Source: Brevibacterium sediminis (GTDB lineage Bacteria; Actinomycetota; Actinomycetes; Actinomycetales; Brevibacteriaceae). Taken from it: a stretch of 64,000 nucleotides of DNA. The number at the start of each line of letters is the position of its first letter. Within the stretch, counting starts at the first letter, position 1. The position numbers and the translations under genes are program-made. Shown piece by piece: positions 32,333-41,929 of the stretch. The notes beneath the pieces were generated by a model. It had not been told where the DNA came from and searched no databases. It was given only the letters and a program-made list of their open reading frames with translations. Location: assembly GCF_013623905.1 (NCBI RefSeq), contig NZ_JABKDD010000006.1, positions 124,001 to 188,000 of the forward strand, given 5' to 3'.

Positions 32333-33081
32333 AGACGGCTCTGTCCGTCCTCGCCGCGGACCTCACCGACGAAACGATAGCCGCGCCCCTGCACGGTGGC
32401 GATCCACCGCGGTTCTGCGGCGTCCTCGCCGAGCACACGACGCAGCTCGGCGACCCGGGAGTCCACGGCACGGGTGCCCACGGCCTCTTCGAATCCCCAC
32501 AGCACTTCGAGCAGGCGGGAGCGTTCGATGAGCTCGTCCTTGTGCACCATGAGGTACTCGAGCAGGGTGAAGCCCTTCGGGGTGATGACGAGTTCACGCT
32601 GCCCCAACCACGCCCGGCGTCCGACACGGTCGACGCGCAGGCCGAAGCTGGACACGAGCACCGGTGCCGTGGCCAAGGGCGGACCGTCATTGCGGGTCCT
32701 GCGCAGCACGGCACGGATGCGCGCGACGAGCTCGTGCGGATCGAAGGGTTTGTTGAGGTAGTCGTCCGCGCCCTCTTCGAGCGCCATCGCCCGCTCGACG
32801 CCCTCGCCGACCTGGGTCAGCAGCAGCACCGGAACCCAGTTCTCCTCTTGGCGCAGGCGGCGCAGCACCTGCCGGCCGTCTGCTCCGGGCATGAGCACAT
32901 CGAGGACGCACACATCGGGTTTGTGACGATGGATCTCGTCGAGAGCGAGCAGTCCGTCACTGGCCGGAAGCACCCGGAAACCGGAGCGCTCGAGGAACGG
33001 TACGACCGCCCCGAGGACGTCGGGCTCATCATCGGCGACTAAGACGAGTGGTTGGGGCTCGGTGTGATTGTCAGCCGTCAT
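32329..33081 (-). CDS. OmpR/PhoB-family response regulator
   Basis: A 250-residue regulator. The receiver domain has the acidic pair in LVADDEPDV (about 17-18), the phospho-acceptor in VLDVLMPG (Asp61), a Thr in LLTQVG and the Lys in LNKPFDP. The C-terminal winged helix (about 150-245) has ITPKGFTLLEYLM, RAVDSRVAELRR and VQGRGYRF. The ATG at 33081 is chosen; it overlaps the mrpG stop by 11 nt, and a longer frame to 33162 would overlap mrpG further without a ribosome site. It pairs with the kinase encoded immediately downstream. Confidence 0.9.
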   Translation of the reverse strand: MTADNHTEPQPLVLVADDEPDVLGAVVPFLERSGFRVLPASDGLLALDEIHRHKPDVCVLDVLMPGADGRQVLRRLRQEENWVPVLLLTQVGEGVERAMALEEGADDYLNKPFDPHELVARIRAVLRRTRNDGPPLATAPVLVSSFGLRVDRVGRRAWLGQRELVITPKGFTLLEYLMVHKDELIERSRLLEVLWGFEEAVGTRAVDSRVAELRRVLGEDAAEPRWIATVQGRGYRFVGEVRGEDGQSRL

Positions 33082-33466
33082 GGTGGTCTGTTCCGGTTCC
33101 TCTCTGGCGTTCCCAGGCGATCTCTCGGGCCTCGGCACGGTCGACCGCCTCGGCGAGTTCATCTCGGTACAGCATAGATCGACGCAGGTGCTTGGTGCGA
33201 TAGCCGGCGCGGCCGACCATATGGGTGGCGACGGGAATCGTCACGAGCTGGAAGGAGATGATGATCGCCAGAGTCGTCACCGTCGCCCAAGTCGGGAACT
33301 GGATCGCGATCGCCACGGCAACGAGCACCAGGCCCAGCACCTGGGGTTTCGCGCTCGCGTGCATTCGCGAGAGAAGGTCGCCGAAGCGGACGAGACCGAC
33401 CGCGGCGGCCAGGGACAGGACCGCGCCGAGGAAGATGAGCACGGCCGAGATGATGTCAAGAACCAC
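33071..33466 (-). CDS. mrpG: Mrp-type Na+/H+ antiporter subunit G
   Basis: Small membrane subunit of the multi-subunit cation/proton antiporter, 131 residues. Three hydrophobic helices (LDIISAVLIFLGAVLSLAAAVGLVRFGD, then AKPQVLGLVLVAVAIAIQ, then TTLAIIISFQLVTIPVATHMVGRAGY) match the family. A charged C-terminal tail of about 35 residues is longer than usual. The GTG at 33466 is behind AGGAG and overlaps the mrpF end by 11 nt. Its own stop overlaps the response regulator start. Confidence 0.9.
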   Translation of the reverse strand: MVLDIISAVLIFLGAVLSLAAAVGLVRFGDLLSRMHASAKPQVLGLVLVAVAIAIQFPTWATVTTLAIIISFQLVTIPVATHMVGRAGYRTKHLRRSMLYRDELAEAVDRAEAREIAWERQRGTGTDHHDG

Positions 33467-34001
33467 GATTGCTCTCCTGCCCGTCGCCATCCGACACGTG
33501 CTCGGCGTCATCGGGTCCCGGGTCGGGTCCGGTGCCCTCGCCCTCTCCGCCGCTGTCGGCGTGGGCGTCGTAGGTGGGATCCGCGACCTCGGTGACGTCA
33601 TCGCCGGGTCGAGCCCGGGGCACAGAGGTCGATCCGGGCCCGGCGCCCTGCTCGTCCGCATCACGGGGCATGTGCCAGTCAGAGGCACTGAACTCGGACA
33701 GGGCCCCCGCCTCGGCACCGGGAGTCATCGAATCGGACTTCGATACATACCGCGACACGCTCACCGAACCGACGAAGCCGAGCATCGCGAGCACGATGAG
33801 CACGGGCAGCAGATCCGTCCGGTCGGACAGAGCCATATACCCGCCGAGGCCGCACATGATCGCCGCCAGCACGACGTCGGTGCCGATCATGCGGTCGAGG
33901 ATCGACGGACCGCGGACGATCCGGAAGAGCGCAATGACCACCGAGGCGGCCAACAGCACCGAACCGGCGACGACGAGGGAGTGGAGGACGATCTCACTCA
34001 T
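33456..34001 (-). CDS. mrpF: Mrp-type antiporter subunit F with long acidic tail
   Basis: Antiporter subunit F, 181 residues, about twice the usual 85-95. Residues 1-87 hold the three helices of MrpF (VLLAASVVIALFRIVRGPSILDRMIGTDVV is typical). The remaining 94 residues are rich in Asp, Glu, Gly, Pro and Ser and should lie in the cytoplasm or outside, depending on topology; they look disordered. The start overlaps the mrpE stop by four bases (ATGA). Confidence 0.88.
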   Translation of the reverse strand: MSEIVLHSLVVAGSVLLAASVVIALFRIVRGPSILDRMIGTDVVLAAIMCGLGGYMALSDRTDLLPVLIVLAMLGFVGSVSVSRYVSKSDSMTPGAEAGALSEFSASDWHMPRDADEQGAGPGSTSVPRARPGDDVTEVADPTYDAHADSGGEGEGTGPDPGPDDAEHVSDGDGQESNRGS

Positions 34002-34696
34002 GAGCGGCCCCCTTCGGCTTCGGCCAGCGGATCCGGTCTGGTCCGCAGGGCGGCGAGATCACGGTGCGAACCGAGAGTGCGGATGAGCAGCTCTTCGATG
34101 TAGTAGACCTGCGCTTTCGCCTTGCGCACCTTCTCCTCGGAATCGCAGTCGAGGAAGTGCAGGTAGAGCATGCCCATGGCGCGATCGCTGTCGATGATGA
34201 TCGACCCGGGGATGAGGCTGGCGGTATCGGCGATGAGGGTGAGCACGAGGTCCGAGCTCGTGCGCAGATCGCAGGCGACGACGGACCCGGCGCCGACCGC
34301 TTTGCGACGGAACGCATACCAGGCGACTTCGATGGAGGCGTGGAGAACCGAATAGAGGAACCACAGACCGAACACCAACGCATGCCAGACGTTGAACCGT
34401 CCGGAGAGCACAACGGGCGGGAGGTAGAAGACGCGCGTGATGACGAAGGCCAGCACGATTCCGGTGACCACGGTGACCACAGTGATCGAATCCCACAGCA
34501 TCAGCCACAGCAGAACCAGCGAGACCAGCAACACGAGCTGCTGGATGAATCCGCGGCCCCGGCTCATCCGCGCCCGGTTCGCCGGCACCCGGTCCTGACC
34601 CATCGCCCGGTCCTGTGCCGCTGCCCGGTCCCGGCCGCGGACTCGGTCCTGGCCGTCAGCTCGGGTCTGTCCCTGGTCTCGGTCGGGGCTCATCAC
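33998..34696 (-). CDS. mrpE: Mrp-type antiporter subunit E
   Basis: Antiporter subunit E, 232 residues. The family domain (about residues 50-210) contains the membrane helices FIQQLVLLVSLVLLWLMLW and TVVTGIVLAFVITRVFYLP, then SIEVAWYAFRRK, DLVLTLIADTASLIPG and VYYIEELLI. About 45 extra residues at the N-terminus repeat a QDR/GRDR/AAAQDRAMGQDR pattern, strongly charged. GTG at 34696 (overlapping mrpD's TGA) or the next codon, ATG at 34693, could start translation; both follow GGAGG. Confidence 0.88.
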   Translation of the reverse strand: MMSPDRDQGQTRADGQDRVRGRDRAAAQDRAMGQDRVPANRARMSRGRGFIQQLVLLVSLVLLWLMLWDSITVVTVVTGIVLAFVITRVFYLPPVVLSGRFNVWHALVFGLWFLYSVLHASIEVAWYAFRRKAVGAGSVVACDLRTSSDLVLTLIADTASLIPGSIIIDSDRAMGMLYLHFLDCDSEEKVRKAKAQVYYIEELLIRTLGSHRDLAALRTRPDPLAEAEGGRS

Positions 34697-36273
34697 TCAT
34701 CACCTCCGAGCACGTTCGTGACGTAGTCGATCGGCGTCGAGAGGTTCTCGGCCGCCCGGTTCGACATGTCCCACAGAGGTTCGGCTGCGACGGTGAGAAC
34801 GATGGAGGCGATCACCACCACCGAGGTGGCCGCCACCATGGCGGGGGGAACGCCGATCTGAGATTTCCACTTCTTCCCCGCCAGCAGCGTCTTCTTCCGC
34901 TCCGTGAACTCCTCGACGAGGTCCTCGTTCGGCTCCTCCGCATCGGCCGGATCACGCCAGAATGCGAGGTTGAAGGTACGTCCGATGACGTAGAGAGTGA
35001 GCAGACTCGTCACGGTGCCGGCGACGATGAGGACGGTCGGCAGCCACGCGTGGTCGTCGAAGCCGGCGAGGAAGAGTGCGACCTTGCCGATGAACCCGGA
35101 GAACGGCGGAATGCCGGAGAGGTTGAGAGCCGGGATGAAGAAGATGATCGTGATCACCGGCGAGAGCACCATGAGACCGCCGAGCGACCTCGTGGAGGTG
35201 GACCCGCCGCGCATTTCGACGAGGCCGATGGCCAGGAACAGCGCGGTCTGGACGATGATGTGGTGAACCGTGTAGTAGATCGCCGCAGACAGGCCGACAC
35301 TCGTGCCCAGCGCCACGCCGAAGAGCATATAGCCGATATGGGAGACCAGGGTGAAGGACACGATCCTCTTGATCTCCGACTGTGCGATGGCGCCGAAGAT
35401 GCCCACGAGCATCGTCAGCCCGGCCGCGATGAGCAGCGGCACCCGCAGGGAGGATTCGGCGAACAGCAGGGTCTCCGTGCGGATGATCGCATAGATGCCG
35501 ACCTTCGTCAGCAGTCCTGCGAAGACCGCTGTCACCGGGGCCGGTGCCGTCGGATAGGAGTCGGGCAGCCAGAAGGACAGTGGGAAGATCGCGGCCTTGA
35601 TGCCGAAGCCCAGCAGCAGGAGGACGTGGAGGATCATCTGCACATCGGCCGGCAGGTCCGAGATCCTCTCGGACAGCTGCGCCATGTTCACTGTGCCGCA
35701 CGCGGCGTAGATGACACCGATGGCGGCGAGGAAGATCACCGAGGACACAAGCGAGATGATCACATAGGTGACTCCCGCCCGGATCCGCTCCGCCGTGGCA
35801 CCGAGGGTGAGCAGCACATAGGAGGCGACGAGGAACATCTCGAAGCCGACGTAGAGATTGAACAGGTCCCCGGCGAGGAACGAGTTCGCAATGCCCGCGC
35901 ACAGCACCAGATAACTGGGGTTGAACACCGAGATCGGAGTCTCGTTCGAATCGTCGTTGGCGTCCTGACTCAGGGCGTAGACGAGCACGCACAGTGTGAC
36001 CAGTGCAGACACGATGAGCATGAGAGCTGACAGCCGGTCGGCGACGAGCACGATGCCCGCAGGAGGCTGCCACCCGCCGATTGCCACGACCTGCGGCCCA
36101 TGCGCATCGACTCCGAAGAGGATCATCGTGGCGATGACCATGACCGCGACCAGGATCGCGATCGACACGATGTTCTGCGCCCGCGTGTGCTTCGACAGGA
36201 TGAGCGCGATTCCGGCGCCGATGAGCGGCAGCAGTACCGGCAGGGGAACGAGCACGGGCAGAAGATCGATCAT
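34693..36273 (-). CDS. mrpD: Mrp-type antiporter subunit D
   Basis: A 526-residue membrane protein homologous to proton-pumping NADH dehydrogenase subunits (NuoL/M/N). Visible are the NLYVGFEMFL motif with the key Glu, the helix GIKAAIFPLSFWLPDSYPTAPAPVTAVFAG with its Lys, and ETLLFAESSLRVPL. One of the two large subunits that exchange Na+ (or K+) for protons. The final 70 residues include a charged stretch (DPADAEEPNEDLVEEFTERKK), then a last helix. Overlaps mrpC by four bases (ATGA). Confidence 0.93.
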   Translation of the reverse strand: MIDLLPVLVPLPVLLPLIGAGIALILSKHTRAQNIVSIAILVAVMVIATMILFGVDAHGPQVVAIGGWQPPAGIVLVADRLSALMLIVSALVTLCVLVYALSQDANDDSNETPISVFNPSYLVLCAGIANSFLAGDLFNLYVGFEMFLVASYVLLTLGATAERIRAGVTYVIISLVSSVIFLAAIGVIYAACGTVNMAQLSERISDLPADVQMILHVLLLLGFGIKAAIFPLSFWLPDSYPTAPAPVTAVFAGLLTKVGIYAIIRTETLLFAESSLRVPLLIAAGLTMLVGIFGAIAQSEIKRIVSFTLVSHIGYMLFGVALGTSVGLSAAIYYTVHHIIVQTALFLAIGLVEMRGGSTSTRSLGGLMVLSPVITIIFFIPALNLSGIPPFSGFIGKVALFLAGFDDHAWLPTVLIVAGTVTSLLTLYVIGRTFNLAFWRDPADAEEPNEDLVEEFTERKKTLLAGKKWKSQIGVPPAMVAATSVVVIASIVLTVAAEPLWDMSNRAAENLSTPIDYVTNVLGGDE

Positions 36274-36905
36274 GCGTCGTCTCCCTGCTGTTTCGCATCT
36301 TTGGCCTCTTCGGTGACCTCGGCCTCCTCGGCGCCGTGCGCTTGCGTCTGCGAGTCCGCGGCCTCCTCGGCGATGGCATCGGCCTCGGCCGGTGTCGACG
36401 CGTCCTCGATGTCGTCGGCGAGGTCCTCCCTCTCTGCGGGCGTGCCGTCGTCGTCGAGGTCGATGGCACCGGTGATCGGGGACTCCGCTTCGTCACCGAA
36501 CTCGGTGTCGTCGTAGTCGGTGCTCGCCTCCGCCTCGGAGTCGATGAGCTTCGTGATCGCCACCTGGAGGTCGGTGTCGTCGTCCTGCAGCGAATCGGCG
36601 CGCATGAGCCTCCAAGAGCGGTAGATCATCGCCAGCAGGAACGCCGTCACGGAGAAGGTGATGACGATGGCTGTGAGGACGAGGGCATGCGGCAGCGGAT
36701 CGGACATGCCTTCGGTCGACAGGTTCTCTCCGTCGGTCAGGGGTGGGGAACCGCGGCCGGCGGTGAGGATGATGAGCAGGTTCGCTCCGTTGCCGAGCAG
36801 GATGAAGCCGAGCAGAACGCGGGTCAGGGAGCGTTCGAGCATGAGGTAGATGCCGGCGGCGAAGAGGACGCCCATGGCCAGGACCATGGTGAAGGGGACG
36901 CTCAT
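36270..36905 (-). CDS. mrpC: Mrp-type antiporter subunit C with long acidic tail
   Basis: Antiporter subunit C, related to NuoK. The first 100 residues have the three helices and the GNGANLLIIL motif. The protein is 211 residues, against about 115-150 usually: residues 105-211 are dominated by Asp, Glu and Ala (DLADDIEDASTPAEADAIAE), probably disordered. The start overlaps the mrpA stop by four bases (ATGA). Confidence 0.9.
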   Translation of the reverse strand: MSVPFTMVLAMGVLFAAGIYLMLERSLTRVLLGFILLGNGANLLIILTAGRGSPPLTDGENLSTEGMSDPLPHALVLTAIVITFSVTAFLLAMIYRSWRLMRADSLQDDDTDLQVAITKLIDSEAEASTDYDDTEFGDEAESPITGAIDLDDDGTPAEREDLADDIEDASTPAEADAIAEEAADSQTQAHGAEEAEVTEEAKDAKQQGDDA

Positions 36906-39900
36906 AGGCGGCCACCTTCCGCACCGTTGTCGACGTCGAGTTCGTTGACGCGGTCGATGATCTCGGACACGGCCCGGTGTTCGGCTGTGGCGCCCATGTC
37001 CTCGGAGAAGTTCACATTGTCGTGGATGCGGTTGGTCAGCATCGCCTCGTCGCGCTCCTGGTGCAGATCGACCTCGGCTCCCAGCGAGCGGAGGATGTCG
37101 AGCATGAGGCCGACGACGATGAGGTAGACGCCGATGTCGAAGAACGTCGACGTACCGAAGGACAGGTGGCCCAGCACCGGCAGATCACCCTCGATGTAGA
37201 CGGACTCGAAGACCGTCCCACCCCAGATCCACCCGCCGATGACGGTGAGGATCGCGGTGACCAGACCGGTGCCCAGCATTCCCGAGGGGGTGAAGGGGGC
37301 CGCTTCGGCGAGTTCGTACTTGCCTCCGGCAAGATAGCGCACGACGAGCGCGAGCCCGGCGACGAGGCCGCCGGCGAATCCGCCGCCCGGATCGTTGTGG
37401 CCGGCGAAGAGCAGGTAGACGGAGAAGACGATGACGGCGTGGAAGATCAGGCGGGCAGTGACCTCGAGGATGATCGACCGATTGCGCGGAGCCAGGGTCC
37501 GTCCGGCGATGAGCCAGGACGCACGCTTCTGCGACAGCCCTTCCACGCGGCCGGCGTGGTGGAGGTCGACGACGTCCTCGGCCACGGGTTGGAAGCGGAT
37601 GCGACCGGCCGCCTCGGTGCCGTCTTTCTTTCGTTCGAACCGATGCAGGTGTCCTTCGCGACCACGGACGAAGATGAGGCCTGCGATACCGGTTCCGGCG
37701 GCCACGAGCACCGAGATCTCGCCCATCGTGTCCCACGCGCGGATATCGACGAGGGTGACATTGACGATGTTCTTGCCGTGACCGAGCTCGTAGGCGAGCT
37801 GACCGAAGTCGATGGAGATCGGATCGGCCATGCGCACACCGGAGGCGATGAGGACCACTAGCATCATGGTGATGCCCACGGCACCGCCGATGATCGCCCG
37901 CCAGGCGGGGGTGAGTCGACCGGTCGACTCGCCGATGCGCGCTGGCAGCCGGCGGAGGACGAGGACGAACACGACGATCGTGATGGTCTCGACGAGCACC
38001 TGGGTCAGGGCCAAGTCGGGAGCGCCGACGAAAGCGAAGTAGGCGACCATGGCGTAGCCGGAGATGCCGGTGACGACGACGGCGGTGAACCGCTTCTTGG
38101 CTCGGGTGGCACCGATCGCGACGATGACGAGCACGGCCGCGACGATGAGGTCCAGCGGGGTGTCCCAGAGCCGGAACGTGATGTTCCACGTGTCGTTGGA
38201 GATGATCGCCAGTCCCAGTCCGGCGACGAGGACGAGGTAGACCACGCCTTGGTAGAACGGCAGCGAACCGCGCTGGGTGCGGGCGGTGACCCACAGCGCC
38301 AGGGCCTCCATCCAGCCGATGAGCATTCGGTAGAGCTCATGGAAGTCCAGTCCCGACGGCAGCGTCGCCTGGACCTTCGCGAAGGGACGGCGGTAGATGA
38401 ACAGAGCGAGGCCTGCGGCGACGGTGACGGCGGTGAAGGCGAGCGCCGGTTCGAATCCGTGCCACAGCGCGAGGTGGTAGTGCCCATCGCCTTCGGCCAC
38501 TGCCGGCAGCCCGGAGGTCCACGCGGAGAAGTAGCCGTCGAGCAGGCCGACTCCCGGGCCGAGCGCCAGAGTCAGGGCGGTGAGGATGAGCGGGGAGACG
38601 ACGAGGGTGAGCTTCTCGTCACGGCGGGCGATGTCGTCGACGCCCGGCTTCGAGGAGAACGCGCCCCAGACGAAACGGGCCGAGTAGGCGACGGTGAGAA
38701 TCGAGCCGATCATAATGCCGATGAAGGCGATGACCGAGGCCTTGTCCGGCGAGGACAGAAGGGTCGAGTACGCGGCTTCCTTCGCCGCGAAGCCGAGCAG
38801 AGGGGGCAGTCCGGCCATCGAGGCGGCAGCGATCGTCGCGCACACGGCGACAACGGGGAAGGCCTTCCAGCCGCCGGAGAGCTTCGTCAGGTCACGGGTG
38901 CCGGCACGGTGGTCGATGATTCCGACGCACAGGAACAGACACGACTTGAAAAGGGCGTGGGCGATGAGCAGACCCAACGCCGCCTTCGTGATGTCCGGAG
39001 TGCCGAACGAGGCCATGGTGGTGAGGAATCCGAGCTGCGAGACCGTACCGAAGGCCAGCAGAAGTTTGAGGTCGGTCTGCTTCAGCGCCTGCCAACCGCC
39101 GATGAACATCGTCAGCAGACCCAGGGTGAGCAGCACCTCGGACCAGCCGGGGATGTTGTTGTAGCCCGGCGCCAGGCGCAGGACGAGGTAGATTCCCGCC
39201 TTGACCATGGCCGCGGCGTGCAGATAGGCGCTCACCGGAGTGGGTGCGGCCATGGCGCCGGGCAGCCAGAAGTGGAACGGCATGAGCGCGGACTTCGAGA
39301 TCGCGCCGACGAGGATGAGGATGACGGCGGAGATGATGATTCCGCCGGTGTCCATGCCCGACTGGGCTCGATCGACCAGGGTCGAGATCTGCCCGGTGCC
39401 GGTGGCGGTGATGAGCAGGATCATGCCCACGAGCATGGCCAGCCCGCCTGCGGTGGTGACGATGAGGGCCTGCAGTGCCGCCTGCCTGGAACGGCGGCGG
39501 GACTGGCTGTGCCCGATGAGCAGGTAGGAGAAGACGGTGGTGCCTTCCCAGAACAGGTAGAGCATGAGCAGTTCGTCGGCGATGACGAGCCCGTACATCA
39601 TTCCGGCGAAGGCCATGAAGATTCCCGCGAACCGGGCCAGTCCCGGCTCGTCGGGCGGGAAGTAGCGTGCACAGTAGACGAAGACGAGGGCTCCGACCCC
39701 GGTCACCAGCAGCGTCATGATCCAGGAGAGCACGTCGAGGCGGAAGATTCCGGCGAGACCGAGCTCGGGCAGCCAGTCGAGATTCTCCACGACCGGTTGG
39801 GCGGCGGGGCCGAAGATCTCTGGGATCGTCGACAGGCTCCACAGCAGTCCCGCGAAGGGGACGAGAGCGAGGAAGAAGAAGGCGTTGCGACCGAGCAGGC

Positions 39901-39958
39901 GAACCAGAGGGTAGGCGATGACAGATGCCCCGAAGAAGGCCCCTGTCATGACTATCAC
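36902..39958 (-). CDS. mrpA: Fused Mrp-type antiporter subunits A and B
   Basis: The largest antiporter subunit, 1018 residues, first gene of the operon. The N-terminal 600 residues resemble NuoL: LLMLYLFWEGTTVFSYLLIGHS, the helix with SALMPFHFWLPGAMAAPTPVSAYLHAA and LLLAFGTVSQLGF. A NuoJ-like region (about 640-770) follows. From about 815 the sequence is that of MrpB (FAGHNDPGGGFAGGLVAGLALVVRYLAGG), so A and B are one protein as in many actinobacteria. The GTG at 39958 follows GGAGGTGGCCGCCG; an ATG nine bases later is also possible. The gap upstream (39970-40108) must hold the operon promoter. Confidence 0.93.
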   Translation of the reverse strand: MIVMTGAFFGASVIAYPLVRLLGRNAFFFLALVPFAGLLWSLSTIPEIFGPAAQPVVENLDWLPELGLAGIFRLDVLSWIMTLLVTGVGALVFVYCARYFPPDEPGLARFAGIFMAFAGMMYGLVIADELLMLYLFWEGTTVFSYLLIGHSQSRRRSRQAALQALIVTTAGGLAMLVGMILLITATGTGQISTLVDRAQSGMDTGGIIISAVILILVGAISKSALMPFHFWLPGAMAAPTPVSAYLHAAAMVKAGIYLVLRLAPGYNNIPGWSEVLLTLGLLTMFIGGWQALKQTDLKLLLAFGTVSQLGFLTTMASFGTPDITKAALGLLIAHALFKSCLFLCVGIIDHRAGTRDLTKLSGGWKAFPVVAVCATIAAASMAGLPPLLGFAAKEAAYSTLLSSPDKASVIAFIGIMIGSILTVAYSARFVWGAFSSKPGVDDIARRDEKLTLVVSPLILTALTLALGPGVGLLDGYFSAWTSGLPAVAEGDGHYHLALWHGFEPALAFTAVTVAAGLALFIYRRPFAKVQATLPSGLDFHELYRMLIGWMEALALWVTARTQRGSLPFYQGVVYLVLVAGLGLAIISNDTWNITFRLWDTPLDLIVAAVLVIVAIGATRAKKRFTAVVVTGISGYAMVAYFAFVGAPDLALTQVLVETITIVVFVLVLRRLPARIGESTGRLTPAWRAIIGGAVGITMMLVVLIASGVRMADPISIDFGQLAYELGHGKNIVNVTLVDIRAWDTMGEISVLVAAGTGIAGLIFVRGREGHLHRFERKKDGTEAAGRIRFQPVAEDVVDLHHAGRVEGLSQKRASWLIAGRTLAPRNRSIILEVTARLIFHAVIVFSVYLLFAGHNDPGGGFAGGLVAGLALVVRYLAGGKYELAEAAPFTPSGMLGTGLVTAILTVIGGWIWGGTVFESVYIEGDLPVLGHLSFGTSTFFDIGVYLIVVGLMLDILRSLGAEVDLHQERDEAMLTNRIHDNVNFSEDMGATAEHRAVSEIIDRVNELDVDNGAEGGRL

Positions 39959-40108
39959 CGGCGGCCACCTCCGTCATATGCCTGTTTGTGAGAAAGGTTC
40001 GTCATGTCATTTTCGCACGAACAGGTGTCGTTTCCCCAATTGCTGGGTGTGAGCTGAGACAGGCTCTGCCCCGACACGACACCGCTCACGCGCGGATCCG
40101 ACAGCTGG

Positions 40109-41230
40109 TCACGCGCGCAGCTGTCTGCTGGTCACGAGGAAGCCGTTCTCGTCGAGACCGATGCCGTCCGAGCCGACGAGCAGCTCGGCTCCGATCGCAT
40201 CTGTGAGTTCGGCCACCCGACCGCGCATCCGTCGGAAGCGGCGACCCTGGTTCGGCTGATAGCGCTTCGACTCGGTGTCCATCCAGTGCACGTGGTATTC
40301 GATCTGCGGGGCGACGGTGTGGGCGGCGACGATCGGCGGAACCCACTCGGCTTCCATCACTCGGATCTCGAGGCTGCCGGCGGATTCATCGATCTCGCCG
40401 AGCGGAACGAGCAGGGCATAGCCGTCGAGGATGACCGGGGCCGAAGGGTCGAAGAGCGGATCGTCGATGCTCGCTTGGGCCAGCACATCCTCGTCGGGGG
40501 TGGGCAGGGACTGTTGGAAGGCGTGCGGGGCATGGCGGCGGACGAAGTCGAGCGCGACCGACGGCTCCATCCAGTACGAGGAGTAGATGTAGAGGTCGAC
40601 CTTCGCCTCCGGGTCGGGGATGATCACCCGCGTCGGCAGTCCGGGCTCGTCGGCCAGGCGCACGCCCGTGTGGAGGCGGGAGGCGACGGAGAGCATGAGG
40701 CTGAGCATCCGCTCCTCCTCCCGATCCGGCATTCCGTTGGGGAAGGCCTCGTGGAGTCCGTCGGCGTCGGCGAACCAGTCCGGCGGCGGGGTCGGCTGCC
40801 GATCCCGGGGGCAGTCGATGACGATGGCATGCCGAGCCCAGTCGGGGACTTCGAGCGCGGCGGCATCGGCCGGGTCGAGGGCAGCCCCGGAGCTCAGTCG
40901 GGAGTGCCGGCTCAGGCGCAGCTGCCCGTGCTCGTCGAGCACGGGGCGCAGATCGGGCAGCTTGTTGTGGATGAGCGCGAGGACGTCGGAGACCTCGACC
41001 GCATCATCGAGGAGGATGAGGTGGAAACCGCGCAGATCCGCCGAGGTGGCCGTGTCCTCGGGCGCAGACGTGCCACCGCCGTATCCGGGCCGTCCCGTCG
41101 ACGGCATCCCGGTCCGCCGCCTGCTCGCGGCCTGAGCGTCGGGGGCCTGGTAGCGCGCGGCATCGGCCTGTTCCCGGGCGGCGCGTTCAGCGGCTTCGCG
41201 TTGCAGCCGCAGTTCGCGGCGGGTGATCAC
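40109..41230 (-). CDS. Conserved-looking protein coupled to dcd, unknown function
   Basis: A 373-residue soluble protein I do not recognise. The N-terminus is a charged helix ([24 protein letters not shown]) then a Gly/Ser linker to about residue 65. The remainder is a folded-looking domain: [83 protein letters not shown], and a His-bearing [14 protein letters not shown] at 41230 has GGAGGG upstream and overlaps the dcd stop (GTGA), so it is translated with dcd. An ACAGCTG/CAGCTGT hairpin (40101-40124) overlaps its stop. A role in nucleotide metabolism is possible but unsupported. Confidence 0.65.
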   Translation of the reverse strand: MITRRELRLQREAAERAAREQADAARYQAPDAQAASRRRTGMPSTGRPGYGGGTSAPEDTATSADLRGFHLILLDDAVEVSDVLALIHNKLPDLRPVLDEHGQLRLSRHSRLSSGAALDPADAAALEVPDWARHAIVIDCPRDRQPTPPPDWFADADGLHEAFPNGMPDREEERMLSLMLSVASRLHTGVRLADEPGLPTRVIIPDPEAKVDLYIYSSYWMEPSVALDFVRRHAPHAFQQSLPTPDEDVLAQASIDDPLFDPSAPVILDGYALLVPLGEIDESAGSLEIRVMEAEWVPPIVAAHTVAPQIEYHVHWMDTESKRYQPNQGRRFRRMRGRVAELTDAIGAELLVGSDGIGLDENGFLVTSRQLRA

Positions 41231-41805
41231 ATGTCCCTCCGATAGAAATTGAGGTGCGAACGGGAAGCGGTCGGGCCGCGCTGGCCCTGGTAGCGGTTGC
41301 CCGTGGCCTGGGAACCGTAGGGGTTCTCCGCCGCCGAGCTGAGTCGGAAGAAGCAGAGCTGGCCGATCTTCATCCCCGGCCACAGGGTGATCGGCAGGGT
41401 CGCGACGTTCGACAGCTCCAGGGTGACGTGGCCGCTGAAACCGGGGTCGATGAAACCGGCCGTCGAATGGGTCAGGAGACCGAGACGTCCGAGCGAGGAC
41501 TTGCCCTCGAGCCGAGCCGCGACATCGACGGGCAGAGTCACGAGCTCATGAGTGGATGCGAGGACGAACTCCCCCGGGTGGAGGACGAAGGGCTCCCCCG
41601 GAGCGGCTTCGACGAAACGGGTGAGTTCGGGCTGCTCGAGGCTCGGGTCGATGACCGCGTACTTGTGGTTGTCGAAGAGCCGGAAGTAGCGGTCGAGACA
41701 CACGTCGACGCTGGCCGGCTGGATCAGCGACGGGTCGTAGGGGTCGAGGGCGATGCGTCCGGAGTCGAGCTCGGCGCGGATGTCGCGGTCGGAAAGGAGA
41801 GTCAC
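41227..41805 (-). CDS. dcd: dCTP deaminase (possibly bifunctional dCTP deaminase/dUTPase)
   Basis: Deaminates dCTP towards dUMP for dTTP synthesis. The 192 residues match Dcd. Motifs are [20 protein letters not shown], the substrate-binding [11 protein letters not shown] and the strongly conserved [21 protein letters not shown], ending in the mobile YQGQRGPT tail. The [14 protein letters not shown] segment matches that of the bifunctional M. tuberculosis enzyme, so direct dUMP formation is likely (inference). The start is GTG at 41805: TACCAT followed by seven bases precedes it, a leaderless arrangement. Confidence 0.93.
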   Translation of the reverse strand: MTLLSDRDIRAELDSGRIALDPYDPSLIQPASVDVCLDRYFRLFDNHKYAVIDPSLEQPELTRFVEAAPGEPFVLHPGEFVLASTHELVTLPVDVAARLEGKSSLGRLGLLTHSTAGFIDPGFSGHVTLELSNVATLPITLWPGMKIGQLCFFRLSSAAENPYGSQATGNRYQGQRGPTASRSHLNFYRRDM

Positions 41806-41929
41806 GCTTCCGATGGTAGTCGCTGCAAGCCCCGCACGCTTGAGCTTTCTCTCCTCTCCCTTCTGCCGAACCATGGGTCGAATACGCATAACCGGCCGGC
41901 AAAATCTACCGACACGCCGAAACTATGTC

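Noticed and set aside
34615..39991. Long plus-strand frames (34615-36030 and 38249-39991) opposite the Mrp operon
   Set aside because: Antisense to mrpD and mrpA, low-complexity and charged; explained by codon bias on the other strand.
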